The notes below the pieces were generated by a model that saw only the letters and a program-made list of their open reading frames with translations, was not told the origin of the DNA and did not search any database. A DNA stretch of 64,000 nt from Topomyia yanbarensis. Taxonomy: Eukaryota > Arthropoda > Insecta > Diptera > Culicidae. The stretch lies in assembly GCF_030247195.1 (NCBI RefSeq), contig NC_080672.1:304885115-304949114 (forward strand). The letters run 5' to 3'. Made by a program: the position numbers and the translations under genes. Of this stretch, positions 10,960 to 21,058 are shown one piece after another (positions within the stretch are counted from its first letter, which is position 1; every line of letters begins with the position of its first letter).

Positions 10960-12790
10960 TCCGGACACTATGCACAATGTTCCTAAAACCGTTATTAACA
11001 AAAAATGACCATAAATTTGTCATACGGCATTCGAAAGATACAGTATCCACGCATCTTCTCAGTGAATTTCAAAATGATCCATCTAGGGATTCGAGAGAAA
11101 TTGCAATTTGAAGTTTTATGACACGTTTCATAAGGCTACCAGCAAGCACCCACGGGTTTGGTCCTATCTCTACAAACAAATTTTTTTGTCTACTTATTTA
11201 GTACATGGCATTCGAAAGATATAGTAATCAAGTATATCTCCTGCAAGTTTGGAAATATTTCATTGACGGAATCGAAATTTATAACGGTTTGGATGTGGTA
11301 TGCGGTCATAGATGGGTTTTCTACCAGACTTCAAGCGTGAATCCATGTTTGTCCATTGACTATTTAGATCATTTATACGTGTCGCGGTTTTTAAAGAAAA
11401 ACCTTACCATTTAATTACACAAATATAATGTACAAAAGGTGTTATTTATATGGTGCACTGAAAAAATATGAAAATAGGGTGGTCTACCAAACGTTAAATA
11501 TAATGTTTAAATAAAAAAAAATGGATAAAAGTTGGAATGTTTACTTCAAAAGGCTATATCTCAATGGTTTGTTGGCCGATTCTAATTATTTTTTCATTAT
11601 TGAACAAGTAGACATTTCATCGTTAATTTTCACTAAGAAGAATATAAAATAGAGTTGTCTACTTCAAACAATAGACAACATAATTATCCTCAATTATATG
11701 TATTATCACTATTTAGTGAATATCTTTGTATTCAAAACGATGACCTATACATTAGTTGAATGCAACGAACGCAAACTACAAATGATGGAAAAATAAAACC
11801 ATAAATTTTAAAAATTTGAAGGTATTTGCTGATTCAGATCAATTTATGGTATGATACGGTTTTTGTTGGAAATTTTTTATAATCGCTGGTTGGTTTGACA
11901 GATGTTAAAACTGGTCAAAGGAGATGTTATTAGTACAAGTTCATCTGCTCATGAACTTATCATGAGAATTTGACATTTAGATGTTTATACAGCAATTGCA
12001 ATCAACTAGTATATAAAAATGGATAGGCAGCTATTTTTAAAACAAAAATATTTACTAAATAATGATAATACATATAGTTGAGATCAACTATATCGCCTAT
12101 TTATTGATGTAGACAACTCTATTTTATATTCTTCTTAGTGAAAATTATCGATGAAGTGTCTACTTGTTCAATAATGAAAAAAATATTGGAATCGGTCAAC
12201 AAACCATTGAAATATAGCCTTTTGAAGTAAGCATTCCGACTTTTATCCATTTTTTTTTTAATTTACACATTATATTTAACGTTTGGTAGACCACCCTATT
12301 TTCATATTTTTTCAGTGCACCATAGAAATAACACCTTTTGTATATTATATTTATGTAATTAAATGGTCAGGTTTTCCTTTAAAAACCGCGACACGTATAA
12401 ACGATCTAAATAGTCAATGACAAACATGGATTCACGCTTGAAGTCTGGTAGAAAACCCATCTATGACCGCATACCACATCCAAACCGTTATAAATTTCGA
12501 TTCCGTCAATGAAATATTTCCAAACTTGCAGGAGATACACTTGATTACTATATCTTTCGAATGCCATGTACTAAATAAGCAGACAAAAAAAATTGTTTGT
12601 AGAGATAGGACCAAACCCCTTATGAAACGTGTCATAAAACTTCAAATTGCAATTTCTCTCGAATCCCTCGATGGATCATTTTGAAATTCACTGAGAAGAT
12701 GCTTGGATACTGTACCTTTCGAATGCCGTATGGCAAATTTATGGTCATTCTTTTTTGTTAATAACGGTTTTAGGAACACCGTGTATGCAT
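10960..12790. mobile_element. ~1.8-kb palindrome / foldback element
   Basis: The left arm (about 10978-11730) is the reverse complement of the right arm (about 12040-12779), with a spacer of about 300 bp. Anchors: TTCCTAAAACCGTTATTAAC at 10980 pairs with 12758-12778; ATGGCATTCGAAAGATATAG near 11205 pairs with 12547-12568; GTAGACAACTCTATTTTATA near 12111 pairs with about 11645-11664. The left arm has an extra ~20 bp (near 11141-11161, ACCAGCAAGCACCCACG) absent from the right. The motif GGCATTCGAAAGATA occurs twice in each arm, about 180 bp apart. Both arms give mirror-image open frames of about 60 codons that I take to be chance. It has no transposase. A foldback-type DNA element or two inverted insertions of one repeat would both fit. 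Confidence 0.75.
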
Positions 12791-14180
12791 TCCTGAGAAA
12801 CACGCCTAAGTTAAAGGAGCGAACACTCTGCGAACACATACCTTGTCCCAATTCGTCGAGCAGAGTCAATTGGTTTATGAAAGTTGACCCTCCGGTCATC
12901 GCAAAGCTCCTCCAAAGTTTGAGCGATTTATATAGTTTTCTTTTATACAAAAGGTAAACACGATGCTTGGAGTAGATGAACATAATAAAAGTTTGGCAAA
13001 CTTCAGTTCTATCTTTTTCAAAAATTTCAACTTGCGGTTACGCATTTGTTGACCAGTGTTATATACTGTTACATAATACATTCCGCGTGCCAAAAACGTG
13101 CGGTCAAGTTTATATACGATAGCTACCCGAGCAAGTCATCCACTCGACCGAACACCAACCTATTATCACATCGTTTATTCGGTTCTAATGAATTGAAAAA
13201 CGATTGCTATGCGGTGAGCAGACAGCACAACCCCCATACCGGCCAATATACATAGAGCTCGATTGCGAAGCGAAATGAAGCAAACTGAAAATCAAAACCA
13301 CATTTTATTACTGATAAGAAGCGCAACCGCAACTCGCAAGAACACAACCACACGTGCTCTGTACACACGATCGCAAATAGCAGCAATTGTCGGAGAAGGG
13401 CGAGGAGTTGGGTGGTGGCAAAAAAACCAGCACACAAGAAGTCGTGGGAAAATGTCGTTGAACCGGTCAGACCGCGAATAATGGTGGAACACTTTCTTCG
13501 TACAAGATCAATGACCTTCCCGGTTCCTTCTGCCGAGAAGGCAAAGATCGATTGGTTGAATCAAGCATAAGAAAACAGAATCTTCATTTGCTTGGGACTA
13601 CTATATACCGAACAGGACTTGACCTTCAGCATAACGTAGTGATGGTTTGCTTTCTTCAGTTATTAGTTGAAAGATTACTGAGCGTCCATTTTTCGTATTT
13701 CGTAAGGTGAGCCCAAAGAGCTTCACATGAAACAGGATTGCTAAGTCTTTGTCGCAAACCTCAAATCCTAAGAAACATAATATCATGAAAAAATTGAACA
13801 TTTGAAGATTTTTTGGTAATGGAGTGAAGTTTGCAGACAACCATCCGACTTTGGCTTGCGCAAACGACAATCGACCCAGTGCCTAAAGCGCGCTATCATA
13901 TGTAGGTACAATATCGGGGTAAATGATTTAACGGGATCTTGTTTTCGATGGTAAGAAAAACGTTGATGCAAAATTTTGAAACTTGAAGTGAAGTCACAGC
14001 CAAGCTGTTTCACATTGAAATATTGTACAATATATATTGTCATCACCAGGCAGATTAACGATTAATAGGACTTTCAGGAAAAAATAATGATTGAATGATC
14101 GACTTCGAAAAATGTGACATTCTAATTCTATATCAATAAAGCGCGCATCCGCTGAAATAAAAATATTTTTTTGCAGCATA
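12791..14180. other. Unannotated sequence
   Basis: Short frames on both strands with no recognisable domains. The right end is the target-site duplication of the retrotransposon that begins at 14194. Confidence 0.35.
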
Positions 14181-14193
14181 GATTGAAAATATT
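14181..14193. repeat. Target-site duplication, left copy (3' side of the element)
   Basis: GATTGAAAATATT here is repeated exactly at 20329-20341. It directly abuts the poly(T) run (poly(A) tail on the minus strand) of the element. This pair defines the left intact retrotransposon as one insertion event. Confidence 0.9.
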
Positions 14194-14203
14194 TTTTTTT
14201 TCT

Positions 14204-14999
14204 TTATTCATTTCGTTTATTTGATAGGCACAAATGCGTTAGCTTGGCGGTGCCGAATTCTTTTGTTTTTACATTTTGAATATTTTAAAACTAGGAGGTT
14301 ACAATGTTGAAATATTTTTTTTTATAAAAGAGAAAAAATTTACAGCTATCTTAAGACTAGAAAAAAAAAATTCTATATATAAGAGAGGGGGCAAAAGATT
14401 TTTTTTTTATGAAAAATTTTAAAACAAGGAATTCAATAGTAATAGTTTTTTAGGAAATATTTACAGTTATCTTAAAACTAACAATATAGTTTGGTACACA
14501 AAAGGGGGAACAAATATTTATGAAAAATTTCACAGATGTTTTAAAACTAGGAATACAATTCTATTTACAAGATGGGGGACAATAGTTTTAACAAAGAGTA
14601 ACAACTATCTTAAAACTAGGAATACGGAACACAAATTTGATTTTTTATCGAATACTTATGCTTGGTCATTTCCAAAATCGGTGTAGAAGTAGTTGTATCA
14701 AGGACAGGGGAGAGAAGGCGTAGATGGTGACCGGTAGAGAAGAGCAAAACTTGCAACTTTCGGGCAAACGGGAGATCAGCGAAACAAATTTGCGCCTCAG
14801 TCTAGTAGGTCGGATTGGCGGATGGTATTCTTCGGACCCGCGGGGAATCCTTCAAAGGGAATCCTTCGGACCTCGAGTCGCTCTCGCTTCAGATTCCGTA
14901 GTGATAAGGGCGACGGCGGTTACATAGTGGCAGTCTGAAGCTTATCGGTTCCACACGGCAAGAGGAAACTTCTAAAAACGAGAAATAAAAAGAGAGGGG
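14204..14999 (-). repeat. 3' UTR of left copy with degenerate tandem repeats
   Basis: In the distal 3' UTR (about 14280-14640) the motif CTTAAAACTAG, or TTTTAAAACTAGGAATA, recurs about six times at roughly 55-70 bp spacing, separated by polypurine blocks (AAGGGGGAACAAA, GATGGGGGACAATAG on the plus strand). The same array is in the right copy (29460-29800). The proximal part (14720-14960) is less repetitive and has a local duplication of GGAATCCTTC near 14846-14868 that the right copy lacks. Confidence 0.75.
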
Positions 15000-17900
15000 C
15001 TAAATTGGGATATTTATCGTTTTTATGAAAGTATAAATAAGGGACATATAGGGGAAATCACGATTTGCCAGCATATCTTGGACTGGGACATTGGGTGGTC
15101 TACCTCGGGCCCGAAGGGAATCCTTTAACTGAGACCTGGCGTCCAAATACCCGGCGCATACCCAGACAACGTGCTCGATGTCATGATAGCCCTCGTCACA
15201 AGCGCACAGACTACTCTCCGCAAGCCCAATACGCCGCAAATGTGCATCTAAGGTGTAGTGGTTGGACATAAGTCGGGACATTACACGAATAAAATCCCGA
15301 CCCACATCCATCCCCCTGAACCAAGGCTTCGTTGATACCTTTGGGATAATCGAATGTAGCCATCGTCCAAGTTCACCATTGCTCCACGAGGTTTGCCAAC
15401 TGTTGAGTGTCCTCTGACGACAAATACTAAAAAATTCGTTGAAGCAGATTGGTCTTTCGTATATGTCACCATTTAATGCGCCCACCTTTGCTAATGAGTC
15501 GGCCTTTTCATTGCCCGGGATAGAACAATGAGAGGGGACCCAAACAAAGGTAATCTGATAAGATTTTTCAGATAACGTACACAAGGACTCCTGTATCTTC
15601 CCCAGAAAATACGGGAATTGCTTTTTAGGCTTCACCGCACGAAGAGCCTCGATAGAGCTGAGGCTGTCCGAAATGATGAAGTAGTGATCTGTGGGCAGAG
15701 TGTCGATGATCCCAAGGGTGTACTGAATTGCAGCTAACTCTGCGACGTAAACTGAAGCGGGATCATTGAGCTTGAATGAAGCGGTGATAGTATTGTTGAA
15801 GATACCGAAGCCAGTGGACCCATCGAGATTTGATCCGTCAGTGTAGAACATTTTGTCACAGTCGACTTCTCGGAATTTATTATAAAATATATTGGGGATC
15901 ACTTGAGGGCGTATATGGTCCGGGATTCCACGAATCTCTTCCTTCATGGATGTGTCGAAGAATACAGTAGAATCAGAAGTATCTAGGAAACGAACACGGT
16001 TGGGAGTATACGTAGAAGGATTAATGATCTGTGCCATGTAGTCGAAGTACAAGGACATAAATCGGGTTTGTGAATTAAGCTCGACGAGACTCTCGAAGTT
16101 TTCAATCACCAACGGGTTCAGAATGTCGCATCGGATGAGCAATCGATATGAGAGTTCCCAAAATCGATTTTTTAGCGGAAGAACGCCCGCCAGCACTTCG
16201 AGACTCATCGTATGGGTCGAGTGCATGCAACCCAAGGCAATGCGCAAGCAACGATACTGGATTCTCTCCAGTTTGATGAAGTGTATGTTCGCAGCGGAGC
16301 GGAAACTGAAACACCCGTACTCCATCACCGACAATATCGTTGTTTGGTATAACCTGATCAGGTCTCCTGGGTGGGCACCCCACCATGTTCCAGTTATTGT
16401 TCGGAGAAAATTGATCCTTTGTTGGCATTTCTGTTTCAGATACCTAATGTGACATCCCCAGGTACCTTTAGAGTCGAACCATACCCCGAGATATTTAAAT
16501 GTGAAAACCTGATTGATCGTTACACCCATTAATAGAAGCTGGAGTTGCGCCGGCTCACGCTTCCTAGAAAAAACAACCAACTCAGTTTTCTCCGTGGAGA
16601 ACTCAATACCCAGCTGAAGAGCCCAAGCAGACAAATTGTCCAAGGTATTTTGTAATGGTCCTTGCAAGTCGGCAGCTTTGGGCCCTGTGACAGAGACCAC
16701 GCCGTCGTCTGCAAGTTGCCTTAGCGTGCATGAATTGGCAAGACAATCGTCAATGTAATTCACGTAGAAATTGTAGAGCAGGGGACTTAGACATGAGCCC
16801 TGGGGAAGACCCATGTAGCTAAATCGCAATGTTGTTAAATCGCCATGCGAAAAGTGCATGTGCTTTTCAGACAACAGGTTTAGCAAAAAGTTATTTAAAA
16901 TTGGCGAAAGACCATGCTGGTGCAGCTTCTCTGACAGAATGTTGATAGAAACTGAATCAAAAGCCCCCTTAATATCCAAGAAGACTGATGCCATCTGCTC
17001 TTTGTTAGCATAGGCCATTTGGATTTCTGTAGAAAGCAACGCAAGGCAATCGTTCGTCCCTTTGCCTTTGCGGAAGCCAAATTGTGTATCTGACAGTAAG
17101 CCATTTGCTTCAACCCAATTGTCGAGGCGAAACAAGATCATTTTCTCGAACAACTTCCGAATACAGGACAGCATTGCAATCGGCCGATACGAGTTGTGGT
17201 CGGAGGCTGGTTTTCCTGGTTTTTGAATGGCGATGACCTTCACTTGCCTCCAGTCATGAGGGACAATGTTACCCTCAAGAAACTTGTTAAATAAGTTCAG
17301 CAAGCGCCTTTTTGCAGTGTCAGGCAGATTCTTCAGCAAGTTGAATTTGATTCTGTCTAACCCTGGGGCGTTATTGTTGCATGATAAGAGAGCAAGTGAA
17401 AACTCCACCATCGAAAACGGTGTTTCGTTCGCGGTATCGGGAGGAGACGCGGCGCGGCACGTTTTCTGTACCGAGACAGAGTCCGGACAGATCTTCTTGG
17501 CGAAAGCGAATATCCAACGGTTTGAATATTCCACGTTCTCGTTGGTACTATTACGGTTACGCATACGTCGAGCCGTACCCCAAAGAGTGCTCATCGCTGT
17601 TTCTCTCGTTAACCCGTCGACGAACCGGCGCCAATAACTGCGTTTTTTGGCTTTCATTAGACTCTTCATTCGCTTTTCTAACGACGCGTACTGTTGATAG
17701 CTAGCGGGTAACCCGTCTTCCCGGAAGGCCTTATATGCAGTGGACTTCTCCGCGTACAGCTCTGAGCACTCTTTATCCCACCACAGGGTGGGAGACCGTC
17801 CATGGGTATTCGCGCTGGGTACTGGTTTAGTCTGAGCTTGATTCGCACTGTCGAGAATCAAGCCAGCCAAAAACCTGTACTCTTCCTCCGGAGGAAGTTC

Positions 17901-18707
17901 TTGAGTGGATTCGATTTTAACGGATATCGCGGTCGCGTAACTCTTCCAATCAATGTTCCGTGTGAGGTCATACGAGACATTGATTGTTTCCGATGGTCTT
18001 GAACCGTTAGCAATTGAAATCACGATAGGCAAATGATCGCTACCGTGGGGATCAGGGATCACCTTCCACATGCAATCTAGCTGTAGCGATGTCGAGCAAA
18101 GCGACAAATCCAACGCGCTTGCGCGTGCTGGTGGTGTAGGAATCCGCGTCATTTCTCCCGTGTTTAAGATGGTCATGTTGAAATTATCGCAAAGATCTTG
18201 GATTAATGTTGATCTATTATCATCATGAAGACAGCCCCATACCGTACCGTGCGAGTTAAAGTCTCCCAGAACTAGCCGCGGTGCCGGTAAGGATTCCGTG
18301 ATATTACAAAGCGTTCGATGCCCTACCGAGGCTCTAGGAGGAATGTAGATGGAAGCAATGCAAAGGTCTTTACCTTTAATTAAAACTTGACAAGCGACAA
18401 TTTCAATGCCTGGTGTCGAAGGGAGGTTAATTCGGTTGAAAGAATAGCACTTTTTGATCCCCAAAAGTACTCCTCCATAGGGGTTTTCTCGATCCAGACG
18501 AATTATATTAAAGTCGTGGAAGTTGAGATTTATATCGGAAGTTAACCAAGTTTCACATAATGCGAAAGCATCACATTTTAAACTATTTAGTAAAAATATA
18601 AAGGAATCGATTTTCGGGAGGATACTTCTGCTGTTCCACTGTAGAACAGTGATCGAATCGGTGACCTCGTTCGATGACTTAGCCATCGAAGGATACGATC
18701 GCTGCAA
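15000..18707 (-). CDS. ORF2 of I-superfamily element, left copy: endonuclease, reverse transcriptase, RNase H
   Basis: A 1,235-residue polyprotein that nicks the target DNA and copies element RNA by target-primed reverse transcription. The apurinic-type endonuclease spans residues ~15-235 (GDFNSHG at 148-154, GSDHLP at 222-227). The RT spans ~440-720: the first catalytic Asp is D578 in FLDIKGAFD, LPQGS is at 634-638, and the active-site pair D667/D668 lies in LADDGV. RNase H spans ~950-1075: D957 in YTDGS, E990, D1014 in ISDS, and D1070 after VPSHCSIPGNEKAD. A Cys/His C-terminal motif follows (CACDEGYHDIEHVVWVC). The start codon at 18707 overlaps the end of ORF1 by 29 bases in the +1 frame, so termination-reinitiation or frameshifting is likely. 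Residue 651 is Y where the right copy has D (FYVNYIDD versus FYVNDIDD). The frame is otherwise intact. Confidence 0.95.
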   Translation of the reverse strand: MQRSYPSMAKSSNEVTDSITVLQWNSRSILPKIDSFIFLLNSLKCDAFALCETWLTSDINLNFHDFNIIRLDRENPYGGVLLGIKKCYSFNRINLPSTPGIEIVACQVLIKGKDLCIASIYIPPRASVGHRTLCNITESLPAPRLVLGDFNSHGTVWGCLHDDNRSTLIQDLCDNFNMTILNTGEMTRIPTPPARASALDLSLCSTSLQLDCMWKVIPDPHGSDHLPIVISIANGSRPSETINVSYDLTRNIDWKSYATAISVKIESTQELPPEEEYRFLAGLILDSANQAQTKPVPSANTHGRSPTLWWDKECSELYAEKSTAYKAFREDGLPASYQQYASLEKRMKSLMKAKKRSYWRRFVDGLTRETAMSTLWGTARRMRNRNSTNENVEYSNRWIFAFAKKICPDSVSVQKTCRAASPPDTANETPFSMVEFSLALLSCNNNAPGLDRIKFNLLKNLPDTAKRRLLNLFNKFLEGNIVPHDWRQVKVIAIQKPGKPASDHNSYRPIAMLSCIRKLFEKMILFRLDNWVEANGLLSDTQFGFRKGKGTNDCLALLSTEIQMAYANKEQMASVFLDIKGAFDSVSINILSEKLHQHGLSPILNNFLLNLLSEKHMHFSHGDLTTLRFSYMGLPQGSCLSPLLYNFYVNYIDDCLANSCTLRQLADDGVVSVTGPKAADLQGPLQNTLDNLSAWALQLGIEFSTEKTELVVFSRKREPAQLQLLLMGVTINQVFTFKYLGVWFDSKGTWGCHIRYLKQKCQQRINFLRTITGTWWGAHPGDLIRLYQTTILSVMEYGCFSFRSAANIHFIKLERIQYRCLRIALGCMHSTHTMSLEVLAGVLPLKNRFWELSYRLLIRCDILNPLVIENFESLVELNSQTRFMSLYFDYMAQIINPSTYTPNRVRFLDTSDSTVFFDTSMKEEIRGIPDHIRPQVIPNIFYNKFREVDCDKMFYTDGSNLDGSTGFGIFNNTITASFKLNDPASVYVAELAAIQYTLGIIDTLPTDHYFIISDSLSSIEALRAVKPKKQFPYFLGKIQESLCTLSEKSYQITFVWVPSHCSIPGNEKADSLAKVGALNGDIYERPICFNEFFSICRQRTLNSWQTSWSNGELGRWLHSIIPKVSTKPWFRGMDVGRDFIRVMSRLMSNHYTLDAHLRRIGLAESSLCACDEGYHDIEHVVWVCAGYLDARSQLKDSLRARGRPPNVPVQDMLANRDFPYMSLIYTFIKTINIPI

Positions 18708-20043
18708 GGAGGGGCCATTTAGTAGTCAACTGCTTCAAAAATGTTTGCACTATAGGGAGAAAACGTATCAGAAGGCTTTTAAGAGGATCAGTAACATTGA
18801 AAGCTGTGAAAATTAAGTCCACTATGTCAGAAAATTTCATTAGTCCGTTACTGGACTGAGTATCTGTTTGAAAAACGGGGACACTTGGGGTTTTTGGTGT
18901 CCCTGGAAGTGGTGGGTACTCCTTGTTAGAATTAATATTTCCAAGTCCTGGAGCAAATTGCTTCGGCTTTTGTGCATCACTTCCGTTGGGTTTATTGGTT
19001 GTAGATGGCGCACTCTGAGTGGACGACACCTTGGCACCCTTACGAGGCAATGTAGGGGAGGCTAGATTTCTCCTCTTCCTGGATTCCCCTGGGTTAACCA
19101 ATGATGTTCCCTCTTGTGGGTCGTCAGATTCTTGCTCAACGCCAGCCAAAAGAGCAAAGGAATTTTCGGACAGGACAGATGGCGAAGCATTCTTTAGCAT
19201 TTCTGCATAAGAGTGCCTCGAGCGATCCTTAAGGGAGCGCTTAATTTTATCCCCGCGCTGCTTGTACGCCGGGCATGACTTAAGAGCATGCGGAGGGCCC
19301 CCGCAGTAAATACACTTCTCAGTTTCTCCACCGCAAGCGTCATCCTCATGCTCTCCCTCGCATTTACCGCACCGTTTTTTATTGCCACAATAAGTGGCTG
19401 TGTGGCCCAGTTGCTTGCAATTGCTGCAGTTCATTACCCGCGGTACAAATAGGCGAACAGGTAGGCGAACCTTATCCAGGAGGACATAGTTGGGAAGAGC
19501 AGATCCGGAGAAAGTCACCCGAATCGAGTCTGACGGAGAATAAGTTGTCTTATCATCTTCAGTTTTTGCGGAATACAATTGCTTGCATTCCAGAATTTTC
19601 ACCTTTTGAAGTGAAGGGTCCTTAAAGCAGCCAACCCCGTACTTCAACAGGTCTTCGCACTTTAGACCCGGTTCGGCGACGACCCCATCGATCTCCACAA
19701 CTCTACAAGGCACATACACTTTGAATTGCTTCGTAAAACGCTCGCTGCGAGCAATCTGGTTTGCCTGGTCGAGGTCATTTACTATAACGCGTATCTTATT
19801 AGCTCGAACACGTGTTATCTGAGCCACGGACGGGTAGTTGGCAGTCAGCTCCCGTGAGATTTCTAGAATATTGGGCGATTTCATGTTGGGCCGGAAATAC
19901 ACCACCCAGGGTCCAGTCGAACTGGCTGGATATGTTTTAATACGGGGAGGACTGGGGGAATCAGGGGAGGGAGTAATTTCGGGTTTATCCGGTATATCCA
20001 TGGGAATATCATTCCCATCCAATGTTACTTCGCCCTCGGCCAT
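18679..20043 (-). CDS. ORF1 (gag-like RNA-binding protein), left copy
   Basis: A 454-residue nucleic-acid chaperone type protein that would coat the element RNA. The N-terminus is acidic and proline-rich (residues 1-40). A region resembling the RRM-like fold of insect LINE ORF1 proteins follows (about 45-115: GPWVVYFRP, then KIRVIVNDLDQANQIA). Three zinc knuckles occupy about 206-260: CSNCKQLGHTATYC, CGKCEGEHEDDAC and CIYCGGPPHALKSC. The basic, Ser/Pro-rich C-terminal part ends in a hydrophobic helix-like stretch ([20 protein letters not shown]). The ATG at 20043 is the first in frame after the 5' UTR. The stop at 18679 lies 29 bases inside ORF2. Confidence 0.93.
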   Translation of the reverse strand: MAEGEVTLDGNDIPMDIPDKPEITPSPDSPSPPRIKTYPASSTGPWVVYFRPNMKSPNILEISRELTANYPSVAQITRVRANKIRVIVNDLDQANQIARSERFTKQFKVYVPCRVVEIDGVVAEPGLKCEDLLKYGVGCFKDPSLQKVKILECKQLYSAKTEDDKTTYSPSDSIRVTFSGSALPNYVLLDKVRLPVRLFVPRVMNCSNCKQLGHTATYCGNKKRCGKCEGEHEDDACGGETEKCIYCGGPPHALKSCPAYKQRGDKIKRSLKDRSRHSYAEMLKNASPSVLSENSFALLAGVEQESDDPQEGTSLVNPGESRKRRNLASPTLPRKGAKVSSTQSAPSTTNKPNGSDAQKPKQFAPGLGNINSNKEYPPLPGTPKTPSVPVFQTDTQSSNGLMKFSDIVDLIFTAFNVTDPLKSLLIRFLPIVQTFLKQLTTKWPLLAAIVSFDG

Positions 20044-20328
20044 TTAGGCACGAGGATAACACGTGGTGTAAACGAGAGATGAAACTTATATTCAGGAGAA
20101 AAGGCAGAAGTAGAGACCGATCGGGGAAAGGGAAATGAAAGAAAAAAAAATACTTAGCTTATATAGCGGCGATTCCGGCTATTCTGGTATTCACTTCACC
20201 AGCCTGGGCACCGGCGAACAAAGACTGCCTCGAACAATGGTTGACCTTCACTGACAATTTATTCTTGTTCACTTTATGCACAGCACCAGAAAACGAACTG
20301 CTTCGATCGAGAGCTCGGAGAGTTATGA
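20044..20328 (-). promoter_or_regulatory. 5' UTR with likely internal promoter, left copy
   Basis: LINEs of this group carry a promoter inside the transcribed 5' end. The most conserved block between the two copies here starts at CTCTCGATCGAAGCAG, about 20 bases from the element's first base, followed by TCGTTTTC and GTGCTGTGCATA. Its position is that expected for an initiator plus downstream promoter elements. Promoter activity is inference. Confidence 0.5.
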
Positions 20329-20341
20329 GATTGAAAATATT
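20329..20341. repeat. Target-site duplication, left copy (5' side)
   Basis: GATTGAAAATATT, an exact match to 14181-14193, immediately outside the element's 5' end. Confidence 0.9.
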
Positions 20342-20653
20342 GATATAGTTGCACGAGCAACATGGAAGCCTTTTGCGCTGTTCCTTGTAACCAAGGATAA
20401 TATCAGGAAGCGTATTTACAATATCGAGGCTTGCCTCAATTAGTATCAGTAGGATCGTAAGACTATCCATGCAATGGTCAAACACTTTTTGGAATTCGTT
20501 GCGAAGTCTGTTTCATTGCTTTGCCTAAAGCGATATCCGCGATTTCGGTTTATTTTTTATTAATATTAGTATTAATTTGACACTCAATCAATACATTAGC
20601 TTTTACTGAGCCGCGGGTCTTTCATGTTTCTTTACAATGTGATAAAATAAATA
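20342..20653. other. Spacer between the left intact element and a TA-flanked MITE
   Basis: About 310 bp of unique-looking sequence with no recognised gene. It contains the interrupted target of the left retrotransposon. Confidence 0.35.
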
Positions 20654-21058
20654 GGGTAAGGTGGGGCAAATCCGACCTAGTAAATGGTTTTGGCTGTAAA
20701 ATGCTCATTTTATATCGGATCAAGTCGTTTTTATATACCAAATTGAAGGTTAGACTCCTGGGCAACTTTTTGTATATAGCATTTTACTTGGATTTTCGGA
20801 ATATCTTGAGATACAAGTGTTTTACAAAAATGTTCATTTTTGCTGTTTTCAAAAATGGTGGGGTAAACCCGACCCCCTATATTTTTGGTTGATTTAGTGC
20901 AGATATTACTCAAATTGTATGGTTTTTCAATGATAAATCAACGAATGTTGTGTTATTGAATTGTAACATTAAGAAAATGGAGTTCAATATCAATCTTGGA
21001 ATGCTAAAATCACGAGCAGTAGCACGTAATTATATTCCCATTTGCATCGGAGCAATAG
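20654..21058 (+). mobile_element. Truncated copy of a TA-flanked MITE
   Basis: It begins GGGTAAGGTGGGGCAAATCC directly after TA and runs about 400 bp in parallel with the left part of the complete copy at 51140-52076 (for example CCTAGTAAATGGTTTTGGC and GATAAATCAACRAATGTT in both). Similarity ends near 21058 and the right terminal repeat is missing, so this copy lost its right half. Confidence 0.75.

Larger units (their letters stand above)
14194..20328 (-). mobile_element. Full-length I-superfamily non-LTR retrotransposon, left copy
   Basis: A 6.1-kb element with everything expected of a competent LINE: a 5' UTR (20328-20044), ORF1, an overlapping ORF2, a 3' UTR (14999-14204) and an A-rich tail, bounded by exact 13-bp target-site duplications. 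Both ORFs are open. Its 5' end reads TCATAACTCTCCGAG on the minus strand, and the right copy starts TCACAATCGTCTGAA, so both share TCAYAA. An endonuclease, RT and RNase H in one ORF2 fit the I/LOA/Loner group; I favour a Loner- or I-like clade but cannot settle it by eye. It is about 98% identical in ORF2 protein to the right copy. Confidence 0.92.

Noticed and set aside
11158..12635. Paired ~60-codon proteins in the palindrome arms (ending VIDGFSTRLQA)
   Set aside because: The identical peptide on opposite strands comes from the inverted arms. It has no domain and occurs only in repeat DNA.
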